From Porticoccaceae bacterium (GTDB lineage Bacteria; Pseudomonadota; Gammaproteobacteria; Pseudomonadales; Porticoccaceae), in the NCBI GenBank assembly GCA_029252555.1, contig JAQXBF010000003.1, positions 1-64,000 of the forward strand: a DNA stretch of 64,000 nucleotides, written 5' to 3'. Below are positions 29,423 to 38,342 of this stretch, piece by piece. The translations under genes were made by a program, and so were the position numbers. The stretch's first letter is position 1, and every line of letters starts with the position of its first letter. The notes under the pieces are model-generated. The model did not search any database. It saw only the letters and a program-made list of their open reading frames with translations, and was not told the DNA's origin.

Positions 29423-29619
29423 GGCAATGTACTATGTGTGACGGCAGGCTTTGATGGCGAACCTTGTCTTGGGTGGCGAGATTCGCTTTGACTCTCTTAG
29501 GAATCAAATTTTCTATTTACATTCTGTTAACAATGTTTTACAAAAAAAGGGCTAACTTAGGCGTCTTAACCTAGTATCCTGCAGGTTCGGTACTAAAAAT
29601 TAATCTGTGGGGGAACGGT
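29423..29619. promoter_or_regulatory. Divergent control region between response regulator and TonB receptor
   Basis: 197 bases between divergent genes. TTAAC-type elements recur: GTTAAC near 29526, CTAACTTAG at 29552-29560 and TTAACCTAG at 29566-29574 (7 of 9 bases match, offset 14). A TAGTAT hexamer at 29572-29577 could be a -10 element with no good -35 upstream, as expected for an activator-dependent promoter. The assignment to the adjacent regulator is inference. Confidence 0.4.
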
Positions 29620-32562
29620 ATGTTTAAGAGGGGAATTGTATCAACACTAGCAAAGTCAGCGGTTCTCTCATTTGCTGGGATTGCCAGTTCAGTGGTTGTG
29701 GGGCAAGCAAATGAGGCTTTAGAAGAGGTAATAGTCGTAGGATCTCAGATAAAGGGCGCGGCAATTAATACCGCTCTTCCAGTTAGCGTAGTTACGTCAG
29801 AGGATATTGATGCATTGGGCTTGGATTCTGGTGAGGAGTTTTTAGAGAACCTAGCGGAAATGGGACTTAATTACTTTACTGAGGCTGAGGCTTTTTCTGG
29901 CGGGGTAAATTCAGCAAGAGGGGACGTAGGCTCCTATAATTTAAGAAATATGGGCGTGGGCAATACCTTAGTTCTGTTAAATGGAAGGCGGCTTGTTAAT
30001 ACCGCCGGCTATCAGACTGAATTACTCGGTGGCGATTACGTCCCTACGTTGACTGTCAATTCAAATTTAATACCGACTTCTGGCATGGAAAGGGTAGAGA
30101 TTTTGAAAGATGGTGCCTCAGCAATTTATGGTGCTGACGCCGTAGCAGGTGTTATAAATAATGTGATTGATAGCAATTACGAAGGTTTTAGCTTTACCAC
30201 AAAAATGACCGGGTTTGATCACTTTGATGCTAATGATTTGACATTTAGCTCTAAGTTCGGCTCTGATTTTAATGATGGGAAATCTCATGCAACAGTATTA
30301 GTCGATTACTATGATCGTGACAATATTTCCGCTACGGAAGACCCTAGGTGGAGCGCAGGTGATCATCGCACAATTCTAGCTGATGACTCGCCTTGGAAAG
30401 GCGCTACTGCTTTTAGAAATTTGTATTCTTATCAGTACGCCCAGCTCGACCAATCTGGTACAAATAGTTTCACTGATTCTCGAGGCGAGATGCAAATTCT
30501 ACCAACTGCAGATTCTAAGTGCGCTGGGTCAAAAGCTTTGGACACGGGTTATGGTACCTGTCTGGTGCCTGATACAACCTCAGACAATTACTATCTCAAT
30601 CCTGGCTTATATCGTGATTTCAGAAGTAAGCTTGAGCGGAAGAATATATTCGCTACCTTCAGCCATGACCTTGGTGGAAGCTTGGAACTATTCTCAGAAA
30701 TGGGTTACTACTTAGCTAAGTCTGTAAGAAATGTTGAGCCAGCAGGCACCTCTTCCTCAGCACCTATTGCAATTGGCGCTGACTATTACTACACAAATCA
30801 ACTGTTTCAGGGTAGTGAGACTCCTCTTGCTGGAATGAAGATCCGACTTGATGGGCTGCGCAGCCCTAAGTACGGTCGATTAGTCACCAATGAAAAGAAA
30901 ACAACTCGTTTTCTTGCTGGCATTCGAGGCGTTTCTGGCGACTGGGATTGGGAGACAGCAGCCCTGTATTCGAAGGCTACGTCTAACGATGTGACTAATA
31001 ATCGTATCTCTAATACTCTTCTTTCAGAAGCTCTGTCAGATTCCACAGCCGCTGCATTCAATATTTTTTCAGTTGATGCTACTAATATTGAGAGAGCTTT
31101 GGTGGACGTATATCGCAGAGATAAAAGCGAGCTTACTCTAATCGATTTAAAAGCAAGCAATAACGAAATTATGTCTATGCCTGCTGGGCCGGTGGGTCTT
31201 TTAATAGGCCTAGAATATCGTGAGGAATCATATTCTGATAATCGCGATCCACGGTTAGACGGAACATTGCAATATGTTGCAGACAACGGATCTGAATTTC
31301 CTTTTGTGAGTGATGTATTAGGCTCGAGCCCGACAACCGATTCTGTGGGTGACAAAAATACCACCTCAATTTTTGCAGAATTTCAAATTCCCGTCACAGA
31401 GAGAATCGATGCACAGCTGGCCTTTCGGCATGAGGATATTTCTGATGCGGGCACAACGAGTGTCGGAAAACTAGCTGTAGGATGGAACGCTACTGATTGG
31501 CTTTTGCTTCGTGGGTCAGCGCAAACAGCGACGAGAGCTCCTAATTTAGTGCAAGTTAACCAGGCGCAGGTAGCACGTTTTGGTTCAAGAGTTGACGCTG
31601 TATATCAGTATATTACAGAAAACAACACAACGACGGCATCTGGAATGGATTCAGACTCAAAGTATACTATCCAGCGTTTCGCTACTGGTGCAGAAAATTT
31701 AGAGTCAGAGAAATCGAAAAATTCATCAATTGGCTTTGTTATACAGCCACCTATGCTTGAAGGTCTGACTGTTACTTATGATGCTTGGAAGATTGTAAAA
31801 GATAAGACAATTGGTTTGTTTGGTCGGGATAATCATACTGTTTTAGACTTAGCTATGCTTCTTGAAAGTGGTAATAGTAACTGTGGATCATCAGTGGGTA
31901 ACTCATCTGTTATTAGAGACGAGGACGAACTTGATGCCGGTGTTATCGCGCTTTTTGAGACCGCGGGTATCTGCCCAGTAGGCCGGGCATATCGCGTTAC
32001 TGACGAATACATAAATATGGCAAAACGTACTCTGGAAGGTCAGGATATTGGCATTAAATACGATTTTGAGACTAGTTTCGGTGAATTTGGTATACGCTAT
32101 AACGCTAGTTTTACTGATACCTTTAAACAAGTTCCGACCGGTGATTTTTCGACTATTCAAGCTGCTCAGGCGTCTGGAGCTATTCCAAGCTATGTAAATC
32201 TTAAGGGCTTTGGCAACTTGTTAGGGATTGATGGCGCGTACGATGAAAAACATTCTGCAAAATTATTGTGGAGAAAGGGTGACTGGGGAGGCTCGCTAAC
32301 TGGTCTCAGGAAAGGTGATTTTATACAGAGTAGTCTGACTCTGTCTGATGGCACAGAGTATGTTGTTCCGTCAATGACCACTATGGATGCCTCTGTTTAC
32401 TATAGATTTAAACTGGCGGGCACCTCCGCCCGAATTAAATTGGCGGTGAAAAATCTTGCTGATGAGCGGGCGCCAACTGCGGATCGTTTTTTTGGCTTCT
32501 TTGCTGATGCCCATCAAGACTATGGTAGGAACTATTACCTGAGTTTAAAGGTTGATATGTAG
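29620..32562 (+). CDS. TonB-dependent outer-membrane receptor
   Basis: A 980-residue outer-membrane receptor. The signal peptide covers about residues 1-30. A TonB-box-like EEVIVVGS (35-42) precedes the plug domain (ALPVSVVTSEDIDALG, LVLLNGRRLVN, MERVEILKDGASAIYGADAVAGVINNV). A long beta-barrel then ends in an aromatic-containing strand (YGRNYYLSLKVDM). It belongs to the large class typical of peptide or oligomer uptake in marine Proteobacteria rather than to classical siderophore receptors, but the substrate cannot be read from sequence. No iron or Fur hallmark is nearby. Two secreted gamma-glutamyltransferase-family genes follow on the same strand, which suggests import or processing of gamma-glutamyl compounds. 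Confidence 0.92.
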   Translation: MFKRGIVSTLAKSAVLSFAGIASSVVVGQANEALEEVIVVGSQIKGAAINTALPVSVVTSEDIDALGLDSGEEFLENLAEMGLNYFTEAEAFSGGVNSARGDVGSYNLRNMGVGNTLVLLNGRRLVNTAGYQTELLGGDYVPTLTVNSNLIPTSGMERVEILKDGASAIYGADAVAGVINNVIDSNYEGFSFTTKMTGFDHFDANDLTFSSKFGSDFNDGKSHATVLVDYYDRDNISATEDPRWSAGDHRTILADDSPWKGATAFRNLYSYQYAQLDQSGTNSFTDSRGEMQILPTADSKCAGSKALDTGYGTCLVPDTTSDNYYLNPGLYRDFRSKLERKNIFATFSHDLGGSLELFSEMGYYLAKSVRNVEPAGTSSSAPIAIGADYYYTNQLFQGSETPLAGMKIRLDGLRSPKYGRLVTNEKKTTRFLAGIRGVSGDWDWETAALYSKATSNDVTNNRISNTLLSEALSDSTAAAFNIFSVDATNIERALVDVYRRDKSELTLIDLKASNNEIMSMPAGPVGLLIGLEYREESYSDNRDPRLDGTLQYVADNGSEFPFVSDVLGSSPTTDSVGDKNTTSIFAEFQIPVTERIDAQLAFRHEDISDAGTTSVGKLAVGWNATDWLLLRGSAQTATRAPNLVQVNQAQVARFGSRVDAVYQYITENNTTTASGMDSDSKYTIQRFATGAENLESEKSKNSSIGFVIQPPMLEGLTVTYDAWKIVKDKTIGLFGRDNHTVLDLAMLLESGNSNCGSSVGNSSVIRDEDELDAGVIALFETAGICPVGRAYRVTDEYINMAKRTLEGQDIGIKYDFETSFGEFGIRYNASFTDTFKQVPTGDFSTIQAAQASGAIPSYVNLKGFGNLLGIDGAYDEKHSAKLLWRKGDWGGSLTGLRKGDFIQSSLTLSDGTEYVVPSMTTMDASVYYRFKLAGTSARIKLAVKNLADERAPTADRFFGFFADAHQDYGRNYYLSLKVDM

Positions 32563-32575
32563 CCGCTCTATCTTG

Positions 32576-32606
32576 TGTGAGTGGGAGCAGGGAACTCCCT
32601 CTCACA
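32576..32606 (+). other. Strong intercistronic hairpin between receptor and first transferase
   Basis: TGTGAGTGGGAG (32576-32587) pairs with CTCCCTCTCACA (32595-32606), giving 11 pairs with one T-T mismatch and a seven-base loop. No T-run follows, so it is more likely an mRNA-stabilising or attenuating element than a full terminator. Confidence 0.6.
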
Positions 32607-32638
32607 GTCCCTAAAACTTGGTTTTGGATTTTTGTCGA

Positions 32639-34303
32639 ATGTTAAGACAATCTATACTGTTGATGGTTGCTATTTTGTCTTGGCACGCTAACGCACAGCC
32701 GTTTCTTGAGCGCGCGTCTCGCGGAGTGGTCTCAACTGCACATCCACTGGCAACTAAGGCTGCAGAGAAAATGTATGCTCTTGGTGGTAACAGTGTAGAT
32801 GCCGCAGTTGCAGCATCTTTTGTACTGTCCGTAGTTGAGCCTACTATGAGTGGTCTGGGAGGTAGATCCTTAGCCTTGGTGAGGACTCCTGACGGAGAGT
32901 TCCATGGGTATAACGGCATGACCGAAATACCTAATAGCTTTTCCAAGTTAGAGGGTATGCCTAGCTTTGGCTACTCGACAATAGCGACACCAGGTACAGT
33001 AGCGATGCTTGGAGACTTGCATAAACGGCATGGCAGTTTAGAGTTTTCTGCACTTTTACAACCTGCCATACAACTATCTAAAGATGGCTTCGTTCTGTTG
33101 CAGGGAGAAGCATCACGGCAAGCGTCGGTGGTAGAAAAAATTAAACAAAACCGTGGAATGATGGAGTTTTTCCTTCAAAAAGATGGCCATACAACCGCTC
33201 CTGGAGAGAAACTTAAACAGCCGATACTCGCTAAGACACTGAACCGCATCGCGTTAAAAGGCTATCAAGATTTTTATGAGGGTGATATTGGTACCCAGAT
33301 TGCCATAGATATGGCGAAAAATGGTGGTTATGTCACATCAAAGGACTTGATTGATTATCGCATTCTTCCAGCACGACACATAACTATTGACTACCGAGGT
33401 TATGGGATACATACCGTTGCAGCTCCAGGTGGCGGCGGCCTAGTCGCCAAAGCGTTGATGATTTTAAAGGCCTATGATCTAGATATGATGGCCGATCATG
33501 AGTGGGCTGTAATCGTGAGTCAGGCAATTGCTCTGAGTGTAGAATCGATGCAAGATGATTATTATGAGGAAGACTTAATCGGTCTGTTAGATCAATCATG
33601 GGCAGTTGAAGCGGCTAAGAGAATACGTAAGTCGGCCTCAAATCCCCATATTAAAAACGTTAAAACAGATCTTAGAACAGCCGATACTACTGACTGGATT
33701 GGATACGCTGGCGCTCATACATCGCATTTGGCCGCAGAGGATTGCAGCGGGTTGAGTATTTCCATGACTCAAACAATTGGTCCTATTTTTGGAGCAAAGG
33801 TAGCTACGCCCGAACTAGGCTTTGTTTATGCTGCAACTATGGGTGGCTACCTAAGGACTGGTCCTCAAGAGGCAGGTGATCGTCCAAGAACTTCCATTGC
33901 ACCGGTAATAGTCACTAAAAATAAAAAGGTGGTTATGTCGCTCGGTGCCGCTGGAGGTATAAGAATCCCTTCCGCTATTGTCCAAATTATTTCACGATTT
34001 ATCGACCAGAAACATACTCTAGATGACGCTTTGGCGCTTCCAAGAGTACATCCATCTTTACAGATTGGAGCAAATGATAGGCGAGTAGTGAGGCTGAAAT
34101 CCTTCGATGCTGAGATGAGTAATCCTAGCTGGACGGCTGATGCCTTGCGGCACTGGCGTTCGCAGGGCTTTAAGGTGACTGAGGTTCCAAAAGCCGGCTT
34201 ATTTGGTCGAGTAAATCTAGTTGCAAAAAAGGCATCGCTACTAATGGGTGAGTCAGACCCGGACTGGGAAGGTCAAGCATCTATTGACACTATTTGCCCT
34301 TAA
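32639..34303 (+). CDS. Divergent gamma-glutamyltransferase-family protein, secreted
   Basis: An N-terminal-nucleophile hydrolase of the GGT family. The signal peptide ends near HANAQP, and STAHPLATKAAEKMYALGGNSVDAAVAAS is the usual family start. The processing/nucleophile Thr is probably Thr361 in AGAHTSHLAAED, at the start of the small subunit. Two substrate elements differ from true GGTs. The DFRE-type segment that carries the carboxylate-binding Arg reads GYNGMTEIP. The SPGG and PLSS-type elements read LGAAGG and PRTSIAP. It may therefore act on something other than gamma-glutamyl donors, or be inactive. The frame is open from TTG 32618; ATG 32639 gives the better signal peptide. Length is 554 residues. 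Confidence 0.85.
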   Translation: MLRQSILLMVAILSWHANAQPFLERASRGVVSTAHPLATKAAEKMYALGGNSVDAAVAASFVLSVVEPTMSGLGGRSLALVRTPDGEFHGYNGMTEIPNSFSKLEGMPSFGYSTIATPGTVAMLGDLHKRHGSLEFSALLQPAIQLSKDGFVLLQGEASRQASVVEKIKQNRGMMEFFLQKDGHTTAPGEKLKQPILAKTLNRIALKGYQDFYEGDIGTQIAIDMAKNGGYVTSKDLIDYRILPARHITIDYRGYGIHTVAAPGGGGLVAKALMILKAYDLDMMADHEWAVIVSQAIALSVESMQDDYYEEDLIGLLDQSWAVEAAKRIRKSASNPHIKNVKTDLRTADTTDWIGYAGAHTSHLAAEDCSGLSISMTQTIGPIFGAKVATPELGFVYAATMGGYLRTGPQEAGDRPRTSIAPVIVTKNKKVVMSLGAAGGIRIPSAIVQIISRFIDQKHTLDDALALPRVHPSLQIGANDRRVVRLKSFDAEMSNPSWTADALRHWRSQGFKVTEVPKAGLFGRVNLVAKKASLLMGESDPDWEGQASIDTICP

Positions 34304-34382
34304 ACATTGTTCGAACGATTCTGAATATCAAATTTTTTTTAGATTAAGCAAAAGCTTTAAGCTAATAAGTAGGCAAACATAG

Positions 34383-36194
34383 ATGTGGAGTATTGGTTTG
34401 AATTGTAGAATATCGACAAAGGTTACCTCAATCTTTGTAACATTTGCATACCTGATTATGTTGAGCTCTACTTGCGGCGCAACCCCAACCTTGGATACTC
34501 CAATAATCGATCCTAAATCGCGGTTCCATCCAGTATATAGCCGAGAAGGAATGGTTGTATCTCAAGAAATTATTGCTAGTCGCATTGGAGCTAATATTTT
34601 GGCCTTAGGAGGAAACGCAGTCGATGCCGCAGTCGCTACTGGTTTCGCTTTAGCTGTATCTCTTCCTAGAGCTGGAAATCTTGCAGGCGGTGGATTTATG
34701 CTAATCCATCTAACTAAGAGAAATGAGACCATCGCGCTAGATTTTCGTGAGGTTGCGCCAGCTCAAGCATCACGAGATATGTTTCTTGATTTAAATGGGG
34801 ATGTGGACAATGAATTGGCGAGGAGTAGTATTAAATCTTCTGGCGTTCCTGGCACCGTAGCTGGTTTCCTACACGCTCATGAAAGCTATGGTCGGCTTCC
34901 GTTAAGACAGGTAATTCAACCCGCTATTGACCTTGCTTCAAAGGGTATAGTCGTAAGTGTTGATTTGGCCCATTCGATAATTTCACGTGCCAATAGACTC
35001 AGAAGGAATCCTGCAACCGAAAATTATTATTTTAAAAGCAGCGGTGCATTTTATCAGCCGGGTGATCGTTTTATACAGAAAGACTTAGCAGATACTATTC
35101 GACGAATAGGTGTTGATGGACATGCCGGATTTTACGAGAAAAAAACCGCTAAATTGATTGTAGAGCAGATGAAGCATTCTGGAGGTTTAATTACTCTTGA
35201 TGATCTTAAAAATTATCGAGTTGTAGAGAGAAAACCAATCTGTGTTTATTACCAAGATAAAAATATCTGCTCCATGCCACCTCCGTCCTCTGGTGGCGTG
35301 CACCTTCTACAAATGCTGAACATCCTCGAGGATTGGGATCTCGACACTCTTGGTCATAATAGTGCAGCGTATATTCATCGCTTAGTTGAGTCTATGCGCA
35401 GAGCCTATGCTGATAGAAGTGCTTATTTGGGTGATCCGGATTTCTATGATGTGCCTGTCAGTCAAATTCTCGATAAACGTTATGCTGCTAGGTTGCGAAA
35501 AGAAATTGATCTCAGTAAAGCGAGCCTGTCATCGGATGTGTATCCTGGACTCGCAATCGACCCCGATCGCCTACTTAGGAATTTAAATAAACCAGTCAAA
35601 GAGAGTGTAGAGACAACACATTTCTCAACAAGAGATAAGTGGGGGAATACCACCAGTACTACAACGACATTAAATTTTTCATTTGGAAGTGGGATTTCTG
35701 TTGCTGGGGCAGGTTTTTTATTAAATAACGAAATGGATGATTTTTCAGCTAAACCTGGTTCGCCTAATGGCTATGGCCTTATAGGCGGCGTTGCAAATGA
35801 AATTCAACCGGGCAAACGACCGCTCTCGGCTATGACTCCAGTGATCGTTTTTGATAGTACTGGTGACCCTTTGATGGCGACAGGTTCTCCTGGGGGAAGC
35901 ACAATCATAAGTGTCGTGCTGCAGGTGATATTGAATATTTTGGAGTTTGACATGGGCATTGCAGAGGCTACTGCGGCAGCACGAATTCATCATCAGTGGT
36001 TACCTGATAGGGTTGGTTATGAGAAAGGCATCTCAATCGATACTCTTAATATTTTGAGAAATATGGGTCATAGTATGGACGAAGCCCCAAGAGTATTGGG
36101 TTCCACTCAAACTGTATCTAAAGGTGCTCTGGGAGGATCTATTGGCGCGTCGGATACCCGTCGTGATGGCGCGGGGGCTGCTCCTCAGAACTAG
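34383..36194 (+). CDS. Gamma-glutamyltransferase, secreted
   Basis: Cleaves the gamma-glutamyl bond of glutathione and related peptides in the periplasm, releasing glutamate (or transferring it) and a dipeptide. All the family landmarks are present: a signal sequence (about 13-33), the donor-binding Arg122 in DFREVAP, the PPSSGG motif at about 300-305, the autoprocessing nucleophile Thr411 in ESVETTHFS, Ser482 in RPLSAMTPVI and the oxyanion GSPGG at 501-505. Length is 603 residues, usual for the proenzyme. It is preceded by the divergent paralogue (79-base gap). A Cys at 31 lies in a poor lipobox context, so a soluble periplasmic enzyme is more likely. Confidence 0.92.
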   Translation: MWSIGLNCRISTKVTSIFVTFAYLIMLSSTCGATPTLDTPIIDPKSRFHPVYSREGMVVSQEIIASRIGANILALGGNAVDAAVATGFALAVSLPRAGNLAGGGFMLIHLTKRNETIALDFREVAPAQASRDMFLDLNGDVDNELARSSIKSSGVPGTVAGFLHAHESYGRLPLRQVIQPAIDLASKGIVVSVDLAHSIISRANRLRRNPATENYYFKSSGAFYQPGDRFIQKDLADTIRRIGVDGHAGFYEKKTAKLIVEQMKHSGGLITLDDLKNYRVVERKPICVYYQDKNICSMPPPSSGGVHLLQMLNILEDWDLDTLGHNSAAYIHRLVESMRRAYADRSAYLGDPDFYDVPVSQILDKRYAARLRKEIDLSKASLSSDVYPGLAIDPDRLLRNLNKPVKESVETTHFSTRDKWGNTTSTTTTLNFSFGSGISVAGAGFLLNNEMDDFSAKPGSPNGYGLIGGVANEIQPGKRPLSAMTPVIVFDSTGDPLMATGSPGGSTIISVVLQVILNILEFDMGIAEATAAARIHHQWLPDRVGYEKGISIDTLNILRNMGHSMDEAPRVLGSTQTVSKGALGGSIGASDTRRDGAGAAPQN

Positions 36195-36247
36195 TCGGTG
36201 AAAATCAAATAGAACGCTGGTCTTCAAAGAAGGAGCCTGCAACTATG

Positions 36248-36433
36248 CTATAAATGTTTGCCACAGCATTTTTTATATTTTCGACCATTTCCACAGATGC
36301 AAGGGTCATTGCGCCCAGTCTTTGGAGCATCCCGAGTAATAGGCACTTTGGGAGGACAGCAACTTGTGTTGGTACACCTAGCCTCCGTATCTCCAGTCAT
36401 TGTATTTCCTAAGAGATCACGTTTTTCATTCAT
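36248..36433 (-). CDS. Very small SEC-C zinc-motif protein
   Basis: A 61-residue protein whose C-terminal 22 residues are a SEC-C zinc-binding motif ([18 protein letters not shown]), as found at the end of SecA and in YchJ-like proteins. The N-terminal half contains a further cysteine group ([12 protein letters not shown]). Apart from the motif I recognise no domain. Stand-alone SEC-C proteins have been linked to ribosome or SecB contact, but nothing here fixes a role. It is convergent with the second transferase gene. Confidence 0.65.
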   Translation of the reverse strand: MNEKRDLLGNTMTGDTEARCTNTSCCPPKVPITRDAPKTGRNDPCICGNGRKYKKCCGKHL

Positions 36434-36697
36434 AACGATTCTTTACTCTTCTATAATTTCAACATTGCTGATTATACCAAGAAGATTTATACATACATTT
36501 CACAGGCTGCAATTGTGGGCTCTTTTAAAACAATGCCAACAAGTGGCTGTCTATTTGGACGAGCACGACTGCATGTTGCGACTGCAGTTACTGCTGCACG
36601 CTCCATCCCTATACTGTTGGAGGAGCCCCCGAGGTGGGATATCTAAACAATATCATACCGATAATAGCTAGTATCCCTGATTGATCGGTTTTTAACG
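36434..36697. other. Spacer of 264 bases without a supported gene
   Basis: This lies between the small SEC-C gene and the 3' end of the peptide-transporter ATPase gene, both read leftward. A 37-codon frame at 36533-36646 on the plus strand has no ribosome site or recognised family. I see no hairpin with a T-run. Confidence 0.4.
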
Positions 36698-38329
36698 TCA
36701 ATTTCTTGCCCGCTCCAACCTAGGGTCGGCTATCGGTATTGCCTTCAAAAGGTTCTTTGTATAAGCCTTCTTAGGCTTAGCCCAAAGTGTCTCGGTCTTG
36801 CCTTGTTCCACTAGCACCCCATGATGCATCACCATCACACGGTCTGATATATAACGCACGACCGAAAGATCATGGGAAATAAACATCATGGTTAGGTTAT
36901 GGCGCTCTACCAGACCCAGAATCAGGTCGAGAATCTGCGCCTGAATAGTGACATCCAATGCAGAAACTGGCTCATCAGCTATAATTAATTCGGGCTTAGT
37001 GGCAATGGCACGCCCAATGGCGATACGCTGACGCTGACCACCGGAAAACTCATGGGGGTACTTGCGCATATGGGCACGGGCCAGGCCCACATCATCCATC
37101 AATGCCTGTACCTGCTCTGTGACAGCGCTTTTGTCAGCAATGCCGTGATAGAGCAGCGGCTCTGCCAATGTCTCGAATACCGTCATGCGGGGGTTAAGCG
37201 AAGCATAGGGGTCTTGGAAAATCATTTGCATACGGCGGCGCCAAGGGACCAACTGTCTTGGGCTTAGGCTGCCTAAGTCTGTGCCGTCAAAAGTTACTGT
37301 GCCTTCCTGAGTAGGAACTAGCTGCAATATAGAGCGCCCAAGAGTTGATTTGCCTGAACCAGATTCGCCCACTAAGCCAAGAATTTCACCGCGCTTAATC
37401 GTTAGAGAAATATCGTCCACGGCTTTTACAATGATGGTTTTGGAGCCGGAATAATCTTTAAACCAGGTGCGAATATTTTTTACTTCAACCAATGGGTTGC
37501 GCGCCTGAGCGCGGTTTTTCATGGTCTTGGGGCCTCCAGGAATCGCATTGAGCAGGCGCTTGGTGTAATCGTTTTTGGTTTTGTAGAAAATATTATCTGT
37601 CTTACCAGACTCCATGGCCACACCATTGCACATCACTAAAATTTTATCGGCGATACCGGCCACAACACCCAGATCATGACTGATAAAGATCACCGCCACA
37701 TCACGGGATTGCTGAAGCTCTTTAATCAATCCCAATATCTGCGCCTGAATGGTGACATCCAAAGCCGTGGTAGGCTCATCACAGATCAGCAAGCGCGGCT
37801 CATTGATTAGTGCCATGGCAATCATCACACGCTGACGCATACCGCCAGAAAACTCATGGGGGTAACTATCGAAGCGCCGTTCAGAATCAAGAATACCCAC
37901 TTCGTCGAGTAGATCAATTGCGCGTAGCTTTGCCGCAGCGCGATCCTGGCGGCGGGCTTTATCAGGATGATAGATCAGCGGCTCTACTAGCTGCTCGCCA
38001 ACGGTTAAGTTGGGGTTCAGGGAGGTCATGGGATCTTGAAAGATCATGGCAATATCATTGCCACGGAAGTGGCGCATGCGGTCAGCACTGCAATTAAGCA
38101 GGTCCTCGCCATCAAACATTGCGGTGCCACCTTCAATTTTTGCTGGTGGTTTGGGCAGCAGGTCTAGCAGGCTGTAACAGGTAACCGATTTGCCAGAACC
38201 AGATTCACCCACAATAGCCAGAGTTTCGCCTGCATTAACAGAAAAGCTAACATCGTCTACGGCCTTAATCACACCATTGCGGGTATGAAAGTGCACTTTT
38301 AGATTTTTAACGTCGAGTAGAGCCGCCAT
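36698..38329 (-). CDS. Oligopeptide ABC transporter, fused double ATPase (OppD-OppF type)
   Basis: A 543-residue protein with two complete ABC ATPase halves. The first has Walker A GESGSGKS at about 41-48, the signature FSGGMRQRV and Walker [13 protein letters not shown]. The second has Walker A at about 321-328, FSGGQRQRI and [12 protein letters not shown]. Both catalytic sets look intact. In E. coli Opp/Dpp these halves are separate proteins; the fused form resembles YejF. The frame runs back to 38407 inside oppC, but ATG 38329, 13 bases after the oppC stop, gives the standard N-terminus [14 protein letters not shown]. It is the last gene of the four-gene transporter operon. Confidence 0.93.
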   Translation of the reverse strand: MAALLDVKNLKVHFHTRNGVIKAVDDVSFSVNAGETLAIVGESGSGKSVTCYSLLDLLPKPPAKIEGGTAMFDGEDLLNCSADRMRHFRGNDIAMIFQDPMTSLNPNLTVGEQLVEPLIYHPDKARRQDRAAAKLRAIDLLDEVGILDSERRFDSYPHEFSGGMRQRVMIAMALINEPRLLICDEPTTALDVTIQAQILGLIKELQQSRDVAVIFISHDLGVVAGIADKILVMCNGVAMESGKTDNIFYKTKNDYTKRLLNAIPGGPKTMKNRAQARNPLVEVKNIRTWFKDYSGSKTIIVKAVDDISLTIKRGEILGLVGESGSGKSTLGRSILQLVPTQEGTVTFDGTDLGSLSPRQLVPWRRRMQMIFQDPYASLNPRMTVFETLAEPLLYHGIADKSAVTEQVQALMDDVGLARAHMRKYPHEFSGGQRQRIAIGRAIATKPELIIADEPVSALDVTIQAQILDLILGLVERHNLTMMFISHDLSVVRYISDRVMVMHHGVLVEQGKTETLWAKPKKAYTKNLLKAIPIADPRLERARN

Positions 38330-38342
38330 ATTAATTAATCCA

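Noticed and set aside
36533-36646. A 37-codon frame beginning MPTSGCLFGRARLHV
   Set aside because: Too short, without a Shine-Dalgarno site or recognised homology; I could not support it as a gene or a remnant.
36258-36671. A 137-codon plus-strand frame opposite the SEC-C gene
   Set aside because: Its first part is the antisense of a recognisable SEC-C motif, and the rest has no family resemblance or ribosome site.
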